Assembly: GCA_016711265.1 (NCBI GenBank)
Contig: JADJTI010000001.1
Coordinates: 310,001-374,000 of the forward strand
Direction: 5' to 3'
Length of the DNA: 64,000 nucleotides
From: Austwickia sp.
GTDB taxonomy: Bacteria; Actinomycetota; Actinomycetes; Actinomycetales; Dermatophilaceae
A program made the position numbers and the translations under genes. Of this stretch, positions 32,928-41,799 are shown piece by piece. The notes beneath the pieces were generated by a model that ran no database searches, was not told the origin of the DNA, and saw only the letters and a list, made by a program, of their open reading frames with translations. Every line of letters starts with the position of its first letter. Position 1 is the first letter of the stretch.

Positions 32928-33476
32928 GTGCGGGTATTGGGGGTGGACCCGGGGCTGACGCGCTGCGGCTTGGGGGTGGTCGACGGTGAGCTCGGCCGTC
33001 CGGTGCGGATGGTCGCCGTCACGGTGGTGCGTACGCCGGCCGGTCGCCCCACGGCGGAGCGTCTGCTGCTCCTGGCTGATGCGCTGGAGGACTGGTTGAC
33101 CCGTTATCGCCCGGACGCGGTGGCGGTGGAGCGGGTGTTCGCCCGGAGCGACGTGTCGACCATCATGGGCACCGCGCAGGCCAGCGCCATCCCGATGCTG
33201 GCCGCGGCCCGACGTAACCTGCCGTTGGCGCTGCACACACCCAGCGAGGTCAAGGCCGCCGTGACTGGCAACGGTCGGGCCGACAAGGCTCAGGTGACCT
33301 CGATGATCACGCGTATTCTGCGGTTGGAGGCGGCGCCGCGGCCTGCGGACGCGGCTGACGCGTTGGCGCTGGCGGTGTGCCACCTGTGGCGAGGCGGGGC
33401 TCAGAGCAGGATCGCGGCGGCGCTGGCGGCCGATCATGCGGGTCGGGTGGGCGCGGTGGCGCGGAGCGCGCGGTGA
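32928..33476 (+). CDS. ruvC: Holliday junction endonuclease RuvC
   Basis: Resolves Holliday junctions by paired nicks after RuvAB branch migration. It has 182 residues; acidic active-site residues are readable in V-L-G-V-D-P-G, A-V-E-R-V-F and D-A-A-D-A-L-A-L-A. The GTG start has GAGGAG upstream. Its stop overlaps the ruvA start (GTGA). Confidence 0.97.
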   Translation: MRVLGVDPGLTRCGLGVVDGELGRPVRMVAVTVVRTPAGRPTAERLLLLADALEDWLTRYRPDAVAVERVFARSDVSTIMGTAQASAIPMLAAARRNLPLALHTPSEVKAAVTGNGRADKAQVTSMITRILRLEAAPRPADAADALALAVCHLWRGGAQSRIAAALAADHAGRVGAVARSAR

Positions 33477-34075
33477 TCGCCTCGCTCGCGGGGGTGGTGG
33501 CTGCCGTCGGCTTGGATCATGTGGTCCTGGACGTTGGTGGGGTGGGTTTGCGACTGCATGTGACGCCGGGGACGGCGGGGTCGTTGGGTACCGGTTCGGC
33601 GGCCCGGTTGGCGACGTCGTTGGTGGTCCGAGAGGATTCGCTGACGCTCTACGGGTTCGCCGATGACGGTGAGCGGGAGCTGTTCGAGCTGGTGCAGACG
33701 GTCAGTGGGGTGGGCCCGAGGCTGGCGCTGGCGATGTTGGCCGTTCATGCTCCGGCTGCTTTGCGGCTGGCGATCAGTGCGGGTGATCTGGTGGCGTTGA
33801 CGAAGATCCCGGGGGTGGGACGCAAGAGCGCCGAGCGCCTCGTGTTGGAGTTGCGCGACAAGGTGGGTGTGGCGCCTGCTGCACCACCGGCGGGGGACTC
33901 CGGGGCGGCCGCGCCGGAGGCCTCGTGGCGGGGGCAGGTGGCGCAGGCCCTGGTGGGGCTGGGCTGGAACCCACGGCAGGCCGAGTCGGCCCTCGACGCG
34001 GTGGCCGTCGATCTGGGTGAGCACCCGGAGGTGGCGACGGCGCTGCGGGCGGCGTTGCGGGTGTTGGGCCGGTGA
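33473..34075 (+). CDS. ruvA: Holliday junction branch migration protein RuvA
   Basis: Junction-binding subunit, 200 residues: N-terminal OB domain (I-A-S-L-A-G-V-V), two helix-hairpin-helix motifs (V-S-G-V-G-P-R-L-A and I-P-G-V-G-R-K-S-A-E-R-L) and the C-terminal RuvB-contact domain (A-L-V-G-L-G-W). GTG 33473 overlaps the ruvC stop by 4 nt and gives standard length. Confidence 0.97.
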   Translation: MIASLAGVVAAVGLDHVVLDVGGVGLRLHVTPGTAGSLGTGSAARLATSLVVREDSLTLYGFADDGERELFELVQTVSGVGPRLALAMLAVHAPAALRLAISAGDLVALTKIPGVGRKSAERLVLELRDKVGVAPAAPPAGDSGAAAPEASWRGQVAQALVGLGWNPRQAESALDAVAVDLGEHPEVATALRAALRVLGR

Positions 34076-34082
34076 GCTGCTC

Positions 34083-35237
34083 GTGAAGCCGGGGCAGGGC
34101 CCGCTGGGAGGGGCCGGCGAGGACCCCGAGGTGGAGGTGGACGGGTCGTACGACGCCACCGCCCGGATCGTGGATGCTCACCTGGACGGCCGGGAGGATG
34201 ACGAGCAGCGGGTGGAGGCCGCGCTGCGTCCTCGGCGGCTGGCCGAATTCCCCGGGCAGACCCGGGTGCGTGACCAGTTGGGGTTGGTCTTGGAGGCGGC
34301 GCGCCGGCGCGGCAAGCCACCGGATCACGTGTTGTTGTCGGGGCCACCCGGTCTGGGGAAGACCACGTTGGCGTTGATCGTGGCGGCGGAGTTGGAGGCC
34401 CCGATCCGGGTGACCAGCGGTCCGGCGATCCAGCATGCCGGCGACCTGGCCTCGATCCTGTCCTCGTTGACCGAGGGGGAGGTGTTGTTCCTGGACGAGA
34501 TCCACCGGATGTCCCGGCCCGCCGAGGAGATGTTGTACCTGGCGATGGAGGACTTCCGGGTGGACATCATCGTGGGCAAGGGTCCGGGGGCGACGGCGAT
34601 CCCGTTGGAGCTGTCCCCGTTCACGGTGGTGGGGGCGACGACCCGGTCGGGTCTGCTGCCTGCGCCGTTGCGGGACCGGTTCGGGTTCACCGGTCACCTC
34701 GACTACTACGCGGTGGAGGACCTGGTGACGATCGTGCGCCGGTCGGCCCGGCTGCTGGAGGTGGAGGCGGAGGACGCCGGGGTGTGGGAGATCGCCAAGC
34801 GGTCGCGGGGGACTCCGCGGATCGCGAATCGGTTGTTGCGGCGGGTGCGGGACTGGGCGCAGGTGCACGGTGACCGGGTGGTGGATCTGGCGGCCGCGCA
34901 CGCGGCGCTGGCGCTGTTCGATGTTGATGCGCGGGGTCTGGACCGGCTGGACCGCGCGGTGCTGGATGCGCTGTGCCGGCGTTTCGGGGGTGGTCCGGTC
35001 GGGGTGACGACGTTGGCGGTCGCGGTCGGTGAGGAGCCGGACACCGTGGAGACGGTGGCCGAGCCGTACCTGGTGCGCGAGGGTTACCTGGCGCGTACGC
35101 CGCGGGGTCGGGTGGCGACGTCGATGGCGTGGCGGCACGTGGGGCTGTCTCCGCCGGCCGGTGCCGCGGGTTCGGTGCAGCAGGCGCTGCCGTTGGAGGA
35201 CGAGGCGTCGCCAGGGTCGGGCCGGTTCGGCGGGTGA
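34083..35237 (+). CDS. ruvB: Holliday junction helicase RuvB
   Basis: AAA+ motor for branch migration, 384 residues. Walker A is G-P-P-G-L-G-K-T from residue 87, Walker B is L-F-L-D-E-I-H-R, sensor 1 is G-A-T-T-R-S-G and the arginine-finger region is L-R-D-R-F-G; the winged-helix domain is at the C-terminus. GTG 34083 follows the ruvA stop by 7 nt. Relative to the ~340-residue family this copy has an acidic extension of about 30 residues at the N-terminus and a short Pro/Ser tail. Confidence 0.96.
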   Translation: MKPGQGPLGGAGEDPEVEVDGSYDATARIVDAHLDGREDDEQRVEAALRPRRLAEFPGQTRVRDQLGLVLEAARRRGKPPDHVLLSGPPGLGKTTLALIVAAELEAPIRVTSGPAIQHAGDLASILSSLTEGEVLFLDEIHRMSRPAEEMLYLAMEDFRVDIIVGKGPGATAIPLELSPFTVVGATTRSGLLPAPLRDRFGFTGHLDYYAVEDLVTIVRRSARLLEVEAEDAGVWEIAKRSRGTPRIANRLLRRVRDWAQVHGDRVVDLAAAHAALALFDVDARGLDRLDRAVLDALCRRFGGGPVGVTTLAVAVGEEPDTVETVAEPYLVREGYLARTPRGRVATSMAWRHVGLSPPAGAAGSVQQALPLEDEASPGSGRFGG

Positions 35238-35320
35238 GGACGCCAGGGCCGTTGGGTGCGAACGACGTTCCCGAGCGGGGCCCGCGCGCGCCGTGTTCGC
35301 TCGGCGAGGGCAGGCTCGCC

Positions 35321-35326
35321 TAGACT
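35321..35326 (+). promoter_or_regulatory. -10 box (TAGACT) of secDF
   Basis: Predicted start near 35333, giving an 88-nt leader to the secD ATG. A GTG sits exactly at the predicted 5' end, opening a short frame that runs out of phase into secD; it could be an upstream ORF. Confidence 0.45.
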
Positions 35327-35420
35327 CACGTGGTGCCCCTTGGGGGTACGCGGTCCGGACGTGCGTGGTTGCGCAGATGGCGGGTCGCTACGTGCGCGCA
35401 GGACGAGGGCAAACGAGGGC

Positions 35421-37331
35421 ATGGCGATCAAACCGGTCAACCGGAAGCCGTTCAGAACGTTGCTGACCATGCTCGCGTTGACCCTCGGTTTGGTGGCGTT
35501 GCTGCTCGGGGCGCACACCTGGGGTACGGCGCAGTTGTCGCCGAAGCTGGGTCTGGACCTGGAGGGCGGCCAGCAGGTGATCCTGCAGCCGCAGGTGCGG
35601 GGCGGTCAGGAGGTCAACGCCGAGGAACTGGCCCGCGCGGTGGACATCATGCGCAACCGGGTCGACGGCCAGGGGGTGTCTGAGGCTGAGGTGGCCACGC
35701 TGGGGCAGCGGATCACGGTGACCGTGCCGGGTCGGATGACGCAGGCGCAGCAGGATGCGCTGCGCCGCTCCTCGCAGATGCGGTTCCGGCCGGTGCTGGA
35801 GTTCCAGCCGGCGAGCTTGTCGATCGACCCGCAGCCGGCGCCGACTCCGGCGAATCCGACCACGGCCCCGCCGAAGACGACGCCCACCGCCACAGCCACG
35901 CCCACGGCGTCCGCGAAACCGTCCGCCGCAGGTTCCGGTGGTGCGCAGGAGGCGCCCGCTGGCGTCGACCCCGGTCAGGCCCTGCCGGCGGCGACGACGA
36001 CGCCTGCGCCGACCCCGCGCCCGGCCGCGACCCCCACGCCGGCGCCGGGTTCGTTGTTGACCACCCAGCCGGCTCCGGCGTTGAAGCCGGGGCAGACGCC
36101 GACGTACTCCTCGGTGTTGGAGCAGGACCCCAAGGCGCTCATCGCGTATGCCACGAATCAGGCGTGGGCGACACCGGCGTACCTGGAGAAGTTGACGGTG
36201 CTCGACTGCACGAAGCAGCCGCCGTACGACCCCAAGACTGAGGACCTCACCAAGCCGATCGTGTCGTGCAGCGATGATCGTCAGGCCAAGTATCTGCTGG
36301 GGCCGTCGGTGATGGTGGGCGGGGAGATCGCCAACGCGTTGGCTCGCCCGGGCACCAACCAGCAGGGTCAGCCGGACGGCACCTTCGAGGTGGCGCTGAC
36401 CACCACCGGCGAGGCAAAAACGAAGTACGCCGAGGTCAGCCGGTACATGCTGCCGCTGCAGCAGCCGCGCAACCAGTTGGCGGCGGTGCTCGACGGGCAG
36501 GTGATCTCCGCGCCGTACTTCCAGGGGGTCATCGCCGACGGCAACGCCTCGATCTCCGGCAATTTCACCGCCGAGACGGCCAAGCTGCTCGCCGACCAGT
36601 TGAAGTTCGGTGCCCTGCCGATGAGCTTCGTGCCCGAGTCGAGCCTGGACATCAGCCCGACCTTGGGTGGGGATCAGCTCCGCAAGGGCCTGATCGCGGG
36701 GCTCATCGGGTTGTTGCTGGTGATCGTGTATTCGCTGCTGCAGTACCGGGCGCTGGGTCTGGTGACGATCGCGTCGCTGGTGCTGGTGGCGCTGCTGACG
36801 TACCTGTGTCTGACACTCTTCGGGTGGAGCAGCAACCTGCGCCTGACGATGGCCGGGATCACCGGCGCCATCGTGGCGATCGGTACGACGGCCGACAGCT
36901 TCATCGTGTACTTCGAGCGGGTCCGTGACGAGGTCCGCGAGGGGCGCACCCTGCGGGCCGCGGTGGAGACCGGCTGGGCGCGCGCCCGCCGTACGATCCT
37001 CATCTCGGACGCGGTGAACCTGCTCGCCGCCCTCGTCCTGTACCTGCTGGCCACGAGTAACGTGCGCGGGTTCGCGTTCATGCTGATCCTGACCACGATC
37101 CTGGATGTCATCGTGACCTTCCTGTTCACCCACCCGCTGCTGACCATGCTGGCGTCCACGAAGTTCTTCGGGGGCGGTCACCGGTGGTCCGGCTTCGACC
37201 CGGAGCGGCTGGGTGCGGACAAGTTCCGGTACGTCGGCGCGGGACGGTTCCGCGGCGGCGATCGGCCTCGCGTGGCCGGGGCGGCTCGCGGCCACGCGGC
37301 GACCGGCGCGAGCGAAGGTGGTCGGGCGTGA
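35421..37331 (+). CDS. secD: Protein translocase subunit SecD
   Basis: RND-type accessory subunit of the Sec translocon that uses the proton gradient to complete export. It has 636 residues: TM1 ~12-32, the conserved L-G-L-D-L-E-G-G-Q-Q (44-52), an external P1 domain, and five C-terminal TM helices with G-T-T-A-D-S-F-I-V-Y-F-E-R-V-R. Residues ~136-227 are a Pro/Ala/Thr-rich insert within the external domain, a feature seen in many actinobacterial SecD proteins. The start ATG has GAGGGC close upstream. It overlaps secF by 4 nt. Confidence 0.96.
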   Translation: MAIKPVNRKPFRTLLTMLALTLGLVALLLGAHTWGTAQLSPKLGLDLEGGQQVILQPQVRGGQEVNAEELARAVDIMRNRVDGQGVSEAEVATLGQRITVTVPGRMTQAQQDALRRSSQMRFRPVLEFQPASLSIDPQPAPTPANPTTAPPKTTPTATATPTASAKPSAAGSGGAQEAPAGVDPGQALPAATTTPAPTPRPAATPTPAPGSLLTTQPAPALKPGQTPTYSSVLEQDPKALIAYATNQAWATPAYLEKLTVLDCTKQPPYDPKTEDLTKPIVSCSDDRQAKYLLGPSVMVGGEIANALARPGTNQQGQPDGTFEVALTTTGEAKTKYAEVSRYMLPLQQPRNQLAAVLDGQVISAPYFQGVIADGNASISGNFTAETAKLLADQLKFGALPMSFVPESSLDISPTLGGDQLRKGLIAGLIGLLLVIVYSLLQYRALGLVTIASLVLVALLTYLCLTLFGWSSNLRLTMAGITGAIVAIGTTADSFIVYFERVRDEVREGRTLRAAVETGWARARRTILISDAVNLLAALVLYLLATSNVRGFAFMLILTTILDVIVTFLFTHPLLTMLASTKFFGGGHRWSGFDPERLGADKFRYVGAGRFRGGDRPRVAGAARGHAATGASEGGRA

Positions 37332-38566
37332 GTCGGTTCAGTGATCTGGGCAATGACCTGTACGTCGGCCGCCGCAGCATCGATTTCGTCGGCCGGTTGC
37401 GGACCTGGTTGACGATCAGCGCGGTGCTGTTCGCGGTGGCGTTGGCGGGTCTGGGGCTGCGTCAGCTCAACCTGGGGATCGAGTTCACGGGCGGCTCGGA
37501 TTTCCGGGTCGCCGCGGTGAGCGACATGGCCAACTACGAGGCTCGGGCCAAGCGTGTGGTGGCTCAGGCCGGTGACGTCGCCTCGGCGTCGGTGACCAGG
37601 GTCGGCGGGGACGCCGTTCGGGTGACTACCGAACGATTCGAAGACACCAAGGCCCAGAGCGTGCGGGCAGCCTTGGCGAAGGAGTTCAGGGTCTCCGGGG
37701 ATCAGGTGCAGTTCTCGGTGATCGGACCATCCTGGGGTGCTTCCGTCAGCCAGAAGGCGCTGCAGGCGCTGATCTGGTTCCTCGTGTTGGTGTCGCTGGT
37801 GTTGGCGGTCTACTTCCGTTCCTGGAAGATGTCGCTGGCCGCGCTGGTCGCGCTGTTCCACGACATCTTCATCACGGTCGGCATCTACGCCCTGGCCGGC
37901 CTGGAGGTCACCCCTGCCTCGATGATCGGCTTCCTGACGATTCTCGGATACTCGCTCTACGACACCGTCGTGGTGTTCGACAAGGTCCGCGAGAACACCG
38001 ACGAGGCGCGGCATTCGGGCCGGTCCACGTTCTCCGACGCGGCCAACCTGGCGGTGAACCAGACTCTGGTGCGTTCGATCAACACCACCGTCGTGGCACT
38101 CTTGCCGGTGGCCGCGCTGCTGGTGGTAGGTCTCCTGGTGCTGGGGCCGGGCACGCTGCTCGACCTGTCGGTTGCGCTGTTCATCGGGATCGCCGTCGGG
38201 GCGTACTCCTCGATCTTTGTGGCGACCCCGCTGTACGCGCACCTGCGTGAGCGGGAGCCCGAGATGCAGGCGTTGGCCAAGCGGGTGGCCAAGACGCGCG
38301 CCAAGGGCGTCGGTACGGCGGCCTCGGCGCCGTCACGCGGTCGGTCGGCCAGCGACAGCCCGACCGGGGCGTCGCTGGCGGAGCCGCCGCATCCGTCGGG
38401 GGTGGCCGTGGCCACCGCGGATCCGGCTGCCGGACTCTCCGGTGACCAGTCGACGTACCTGGACGAGGATGGCGTGGAACGCACCGTGACCGGGCGCCCG
38501 GTGCATCCGATGGCCAAACGAGGCCCGCGTAACCAGCCGAAACGGCCGCCGCGCCGGAAGCGGTAG
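37328..38566 (+). CDS. secF: Protein translocase subunit SecF
   Basis: Partner of SecD, 412 residues, six TM helices. The first external motif is I-E-F-T-G-G-S-D-F near residue 50, and the TM4 region has V-V-V-F-D-K-V-R-E-N-T-D. The GTG start overlaps the secD stop (GTGA). The cytoplasmic C-terminus is ~110 residues, basic and Pro-rich, ending P-K-R-P-P-R-R-K-R. Confidence 0.96.
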   Translation: MSRFSDLGNDLYVGRRSIDFVGRLRTWLTISAVLFAVALAGLGLRQLNLGIEFTGGSDFRVAAVSDMANYEARAKRVVAQAGDVASASVTRVGGDAVRVTTERFEDTKAQSVRAALAKEFRVSGDQVQFSVIGPSWGASVSQKALQALIWFLVLVSLVLAVYFRSWKMSLAALVALFHDIFITVGIYALAGLEVTPASMIGFLTILGYSLYDTVVVFDKVRENTDEARHSGRSTFSDAANLAVNQTLVRSINTTVVALLPVAALLVVGLLVLGPGTLLDLSVALFIGIAVGAYSSIFVATPLYAHLREREPEMQALAKRVAKTRAKGVGTAASAPSRGRSASDSPTGASLAEPPHPSGVAVATADPAAGLSGDQSTYLDEDGVERTVTGRPVHPMAKRGPRNQPKRPPRRKR

Positions 38567-38617
38567 CTCTGATCGGGTGCGTGTCCCCTCGTCGTGCCGA
38601 TTGCTCAGGAGGCTTCC

Positions 38618-39148
38618 ATGGACCGCACCGCGCTCGCTGCGTTGGTGACTGCTCGACTCCGGGACGTTCCGGACTTCCCCGAGCCGGGGGTGGTGTTCAA
38701 GGACTTCACCCCGCTCCTGGCCGATCCGGAGGCCGTGGCCGCGGTGGTGGCTGACGTTCGGGATCGTTTCGGTGGCCGGGTCGACATGATCGTCGGCATC
38801 GAGGCTCGGGGGTTCATGATCGGGGCGGCGACGGCGTACGCCTTGGGGGTCGGGTTCGTCCCGATTCGCAAGTCGGGCAAGCTGCCTCGCCAGACCCACC
38901 AGGCCTGCTACGAGCTGGAGTACGGCACGGCGTGCGTGGAGATCCACGCGGACGCGCTGACGCAGGGTCACCGGGTGCTGGTCATGGACGACGTGTTGGC
39001 CACCGGGGGTACCGCCGAGGCGGCGTGTGATCTGGTGGAGCGGGCTGGCGGCACGGTGGTCGGCGTGGACGTGGTCGTCGAGCTGGGCTTCTTGAAGGGG
39101 CGGGACAAGCTCACCAGGTATGAGGTGTCCTCGGTGTTGGTGATCTGA
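38618..39148 (+). CDS. apt: Adenine phosphoribosyltransferase
   Basis: Purine salvage enzyme making AMP from adenine and PRPP, 176 residues. The PRPP motif is V-L-V-M-D-D-V-L-A-T-G-G-T; other marks are P-G-V-V-F-K-D-F-T-P-L-L and E-A-R-G-F-M-I-G. AGGAGG lies 6 nt before ATG 38618, which decides the start. It stands between secF and relA, as in mycobacteria. Confidence 0.97.
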   Translation: MDRTALAALVTARLRDVPDFPEPGVVFKDFTPLLADPEAVAAVVADVRDRFGGRVDMIVGIEARGFMIGAATAYALGVGFVPIRKSGKLPRQTHQACYELEYGTACVEIHADALTQGHRVLVMDDVLATGGTAEAACDLVERAGGTVVGVDVVVELGFLKGRDKLTRYEVSSVLVI

Positions 39149-39171
39149 GGCTCGACGCCGGCGCTCGAGCC
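39149..39171. terminator. 7-bp stem hairpin after apt
   Basis: GGCTCGA (39149-39155) pairs with TCGAGCC (39165-39171) directly after the apt stop codon. No T-tract. Confidence 0.5.
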
Positions 39172-39214
39172 GGCAGTGGCGGGGCGAGGTGGTGGGGGAT
39201 CGGTCAACGACCAC

Positions 39215-39220
39215 TACCAT
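39215..39220 (+). promoter_or_regulatory. Leaderless -10 box (TACCAT) for relA
   Basis: The box ends 6 nt before ATG 39227, with no ribosome site, so relA is predicted to be leaderless and to start at this ATG. Confidence 0.5.
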
Positions 39221-39226
39221 TGGTGC

Positions 39227-41791
39227 ATGGAGGACGATTCCTCGGCGACGGCTCCCCCCGTGGAGTCCGGCAGCGACGGGGGGCCGGTGGTCCAGTCACC
39301 TCGGCCCTTGACGGGTGTGCCCCGGACCGCGCCCGCCCAGCAGAAGACGTCGCCCCCTGTGTCATCGGCCAATGGCAACGGCATTGCTGCGGACGGGCGC
39401 GCCGACAGCCAGCAGAAGGTCCCGACCCGACCCTCGGCCGCCGAGGACGTCTCCGCCGGCGAACCTGCCGAGCAGGTGGCCCCCGAATCGGTGGCGCCGG
39501 TCCCGTGGTCGATTCCGACGACGCAACGGGTGCGGGCCCGCCTGGCGCGGTTGGGGGTGGCCCGGCACCCGGTGAACCCAGCGTTGGAGCCGCTGATCCG
39601 CACCGTGAAGGGGACGCACCCCAAGGACGACACGGCCGTCATCGAGCGTGCGTACGCGGTGGCCGAGCAGGCCCACCGCGGTCAGTTCCGCAAGAGCGGC
39701 GACCCGTACATCACGCACCCGCTGGCGGTCACCACCATCCTCGCGGAGTTGGGGATGCCGCCGAACACGCTGGCTGCGGCGCTCCTGCACGACACCGTCG
39801 AGGACACGCCGTACACCTTGGAGGCGTTGCGCGCGGAGTTCGGTGACGAGATCGCCATGCTGGTCGATGGCGTGACCAAGCTGGAGAAGGTCACGTACGG
39901 TGATGCGGCGCAGGCCGAGACGGTGCGCAAGATGGTCATCGCGATGAGCAAGGACATCCGGGTCCTGGTCATCAAGCTGGCCGACCGGTTGCACAACGCG
40001 CGCACCTGGCGACACGTCAAGCCAGAGTCGGCCGCCCGGAAGGCGAAGGAAACCCTGGAGATCTATGCGCCGCTGGCGCATCGGCTCGGGATGAACACCA
40101 TCAAGTGGGAGTTGGAGGACCTGTCCTTCGCGGCGCTGTACCCCAAGGTGTACGACGAGATCATGCGGATGGTGGCCGAACGGGCTCCGGCGCGTGAGGA
40201 GTACTTGACCAGGGTTCGCAGCCAGGTGGCGGAGGATCTGCGGGAAGCCCGGATCAACGCGACCGTGACTGGGCGCCCGAAGCACTACTACTCCGTCTAC
40301 CAGAAGATGATCGTCCGGGGTCGCGATTTCGAGGACATCTACGACCTGGTGGCGGTCCGGGTATTGGTGGACACGGTGCGCGACTGCTACGCCGCCCTGG
40401 GGACGATGCACTCCCGGTGGAAGCCGATGCCGGGGCGGTTCAAGGACTACATCGCCATGCCCAAGTTCAATATGTATCAGTCGCTGCACACAACGGTGAT
40501 CGGTCCCGAGGGCAATCCGGTGGAGATCCAGATCAGGACCCACCGGATGCACCAGCAGGCCGAGTACGGCGTTGCGGCGCACTGGAAGTACAAGGGTGGC
40601 GGCACTCTCGCGGTCGGCCGCGACAAGAGTGGCGCGAACGTTTCCTTGACCGACATGCCGTGGCTTCGTCAGCTCGTGGACTGGCAGCGGGAAACCGCCG
40701 ACCCCGGGGAGTTCCTGGAGTCGCTGCGTTTCGAGATGGGCTCCCAGGAGGTGTTCGTTTTCACCCCCAAGGGCGAGGTGGTGGCCCTCCCGTCGGGGTC
40801 GACGCCGGTGGACTTCGCCTACGCCGTACACACCGAAGTCGGGCATCACTGCATCGGTGGCCGCGTCAACGGGCGGCTGGTCCCGCTGGAATCGGAGCTG
40901 GAGAACGGCGACGTCATCCAGATCCTGACGTCGAAAGCGGACGGGGCGGGACCGTCGAGGGACTGGCTGACCTTCGTCAAGAGCCCCCGCGCGCGCAACA
41001 AGATCCGGCAGTGGTTCTCCAAGGAACGGCGTGAGGGCGCCATCGACATCGGTCGCGACATGATCGCCAAGACGATGCGCAAGCAGAGTTTGCCGCTGCA
41101 GCGCATCATGAGTGCCGACCTGCTGACCAGCGTCGCGACGGAACTGCGGTTCGGAGACATCGGCTCGCTGTACGCGGCGGTGGGGGAGGGGCATCTGTCC
41201 TCCGCCGCGGTCGTCGAGAAGGCCCTGCTGCTGCACGGTGGACCCGATCGGGCGGTGGAGGATTTCGCTGAGGCCACGGTCCCCGGCCAGCCGATCCGCC
41301 GGTCGCAGCAGATCGACACCGGCGTGGTCGTCGTCGACGGACAGGACGGGGTCTGGACCAAACTGGCCAAGTGCTGCACGCCCGTCCCCGGCGATCAGAT
41401 CATGGGGTTCGTCACCCGGGGCAAGGGCATCTCGGTGCACCGCGAGGACTGCGTCAACGCCATCGCCCTCACGACCCATTCCGAGCGGATCACGCAGGTG
41501 GAGTGGGGCCCCTCCGGGGGGACCCAGTTCCTGGTGCAACTGCAGGTGGAGGCGCTTGATCGGAGCCGGCTGCTGGCCGACGTCACCACGGTCATCGCGG
41601 ACCAGCACGTCAATATCCTGTCGGCGAGCGTGCGCACCAAGGGCGACCGGCATGCGGTGTCTCGGTTCACCTTCGAAATGGCCGACCCCAGCCACCTCAA
41701 TCACGTCATCAACGCGGTCAGGAAGGTGGACGGGGTGTACGACGTCCACCGGGTCACCGGCACCCAGGCAGACCGCGACGACCGGGTGTAG
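39227..41791 (+). CDS. relA: Bifunctional (p)ppGpp synthetase/hydrolase RelA/SpoT
   Basis: Stringent-response enzyme making and degrading (p)ppGpp, 854 residues. After a ~110-residue disordered N-terminus come the HD hydrolase domain (H188-D189 in L-L-H-D-T-V-E-D), the synthetase domain (Y-S-V-Y-Q-K-M, R-G-R-D-F-E-D-I-Y-D-L, F-K-D-Y-I-A-M-P-K), TGS domain (V-F-T-P-K-G-E-V), the Cys-containing region K-C-C-T-P-V-P-G-D and a C-terminal ACT domain. The HD residues are intact, so both activities are expected. It is convergent with the DUF349 gene (8 nt apart). Confidence 0.97.
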   Translation: MEDDSSATAPPVESGSDGGPVVQSPRPLTGVPRTAPAQQKTSPPVSSANGNGIAADGRADSQQKVPTRPSAAEDVSAGEPAEQVAPESVAPVPWSIPTTQRVRARLARLGVARHPVNPALEPLIRTVKGTHPKDDTAVIERAYAVAEQAHRGQFRKSGDPYITHPLAVTTILAELGMPPNTLAAALLHDTVEDTPYTLEALRAEFGDEIAMLVDGVTKLEKVTYGDAAQAETVRKMVIAMSKDIRVLVIKLADRLHNARTWRHVKPESAARKAKETLEIYAPLAHRLGMNTIKWELEDLSFAALYPKVYDEIMRMVAERAPAREEYLTRVRSQVAEDLREARINATVTGRPKHYYSVYQKMIVRGRDFEDIYDLVAVRVLVDTVRDCYAALGTMHSRWKPMPGRFKDYIAMPKFNMYQSLHTTVIGPEGNPVEIQIRTHRMHQQAEYGVAAHWKYKGGGTLAVGRDKSGANVSLTDMPWLRQLVDWQRETADPGEFLESLRFEMGSQEVFVFTPKGEVVALPSGSTPVDFAYAVHTEVGHHCIGGRVNGRLVPLESELENGDVIQILTSKADGAGPSRDWLTFVKSPRARNKIRQWFSKERREGAIDIGRDMIAKTMRKQSLPLQRIMSADLLTSVATELRFGDIGSLYAAVGEGHLSSAAVVEKALLLHGGPDRAVEDFAEATVPGQPIRRSQQIDTGVVVVDGQDGVWTKLAKCCTPVPGDQIMGFVTRGKGISVHREDCVNAIALTTHSERITQVEWGPSGGTQFLVQLQVEALDRSRLLADVTTVIADQHVNILSASVRTKGDRHAVSRFTFEMADPSHLNHVINAVRKVDGVYDVHRVTGTQADRDDRV

Positions 41792-41799
41792 CGGCCGAT

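Noticed and set aside
35388..37295. 635-codon minus-strand frame opposite secD
   Set aside because: High-GC antisense shadow; composition is Arg/Gln/His-rich with no domain, while secD has all family motifs.
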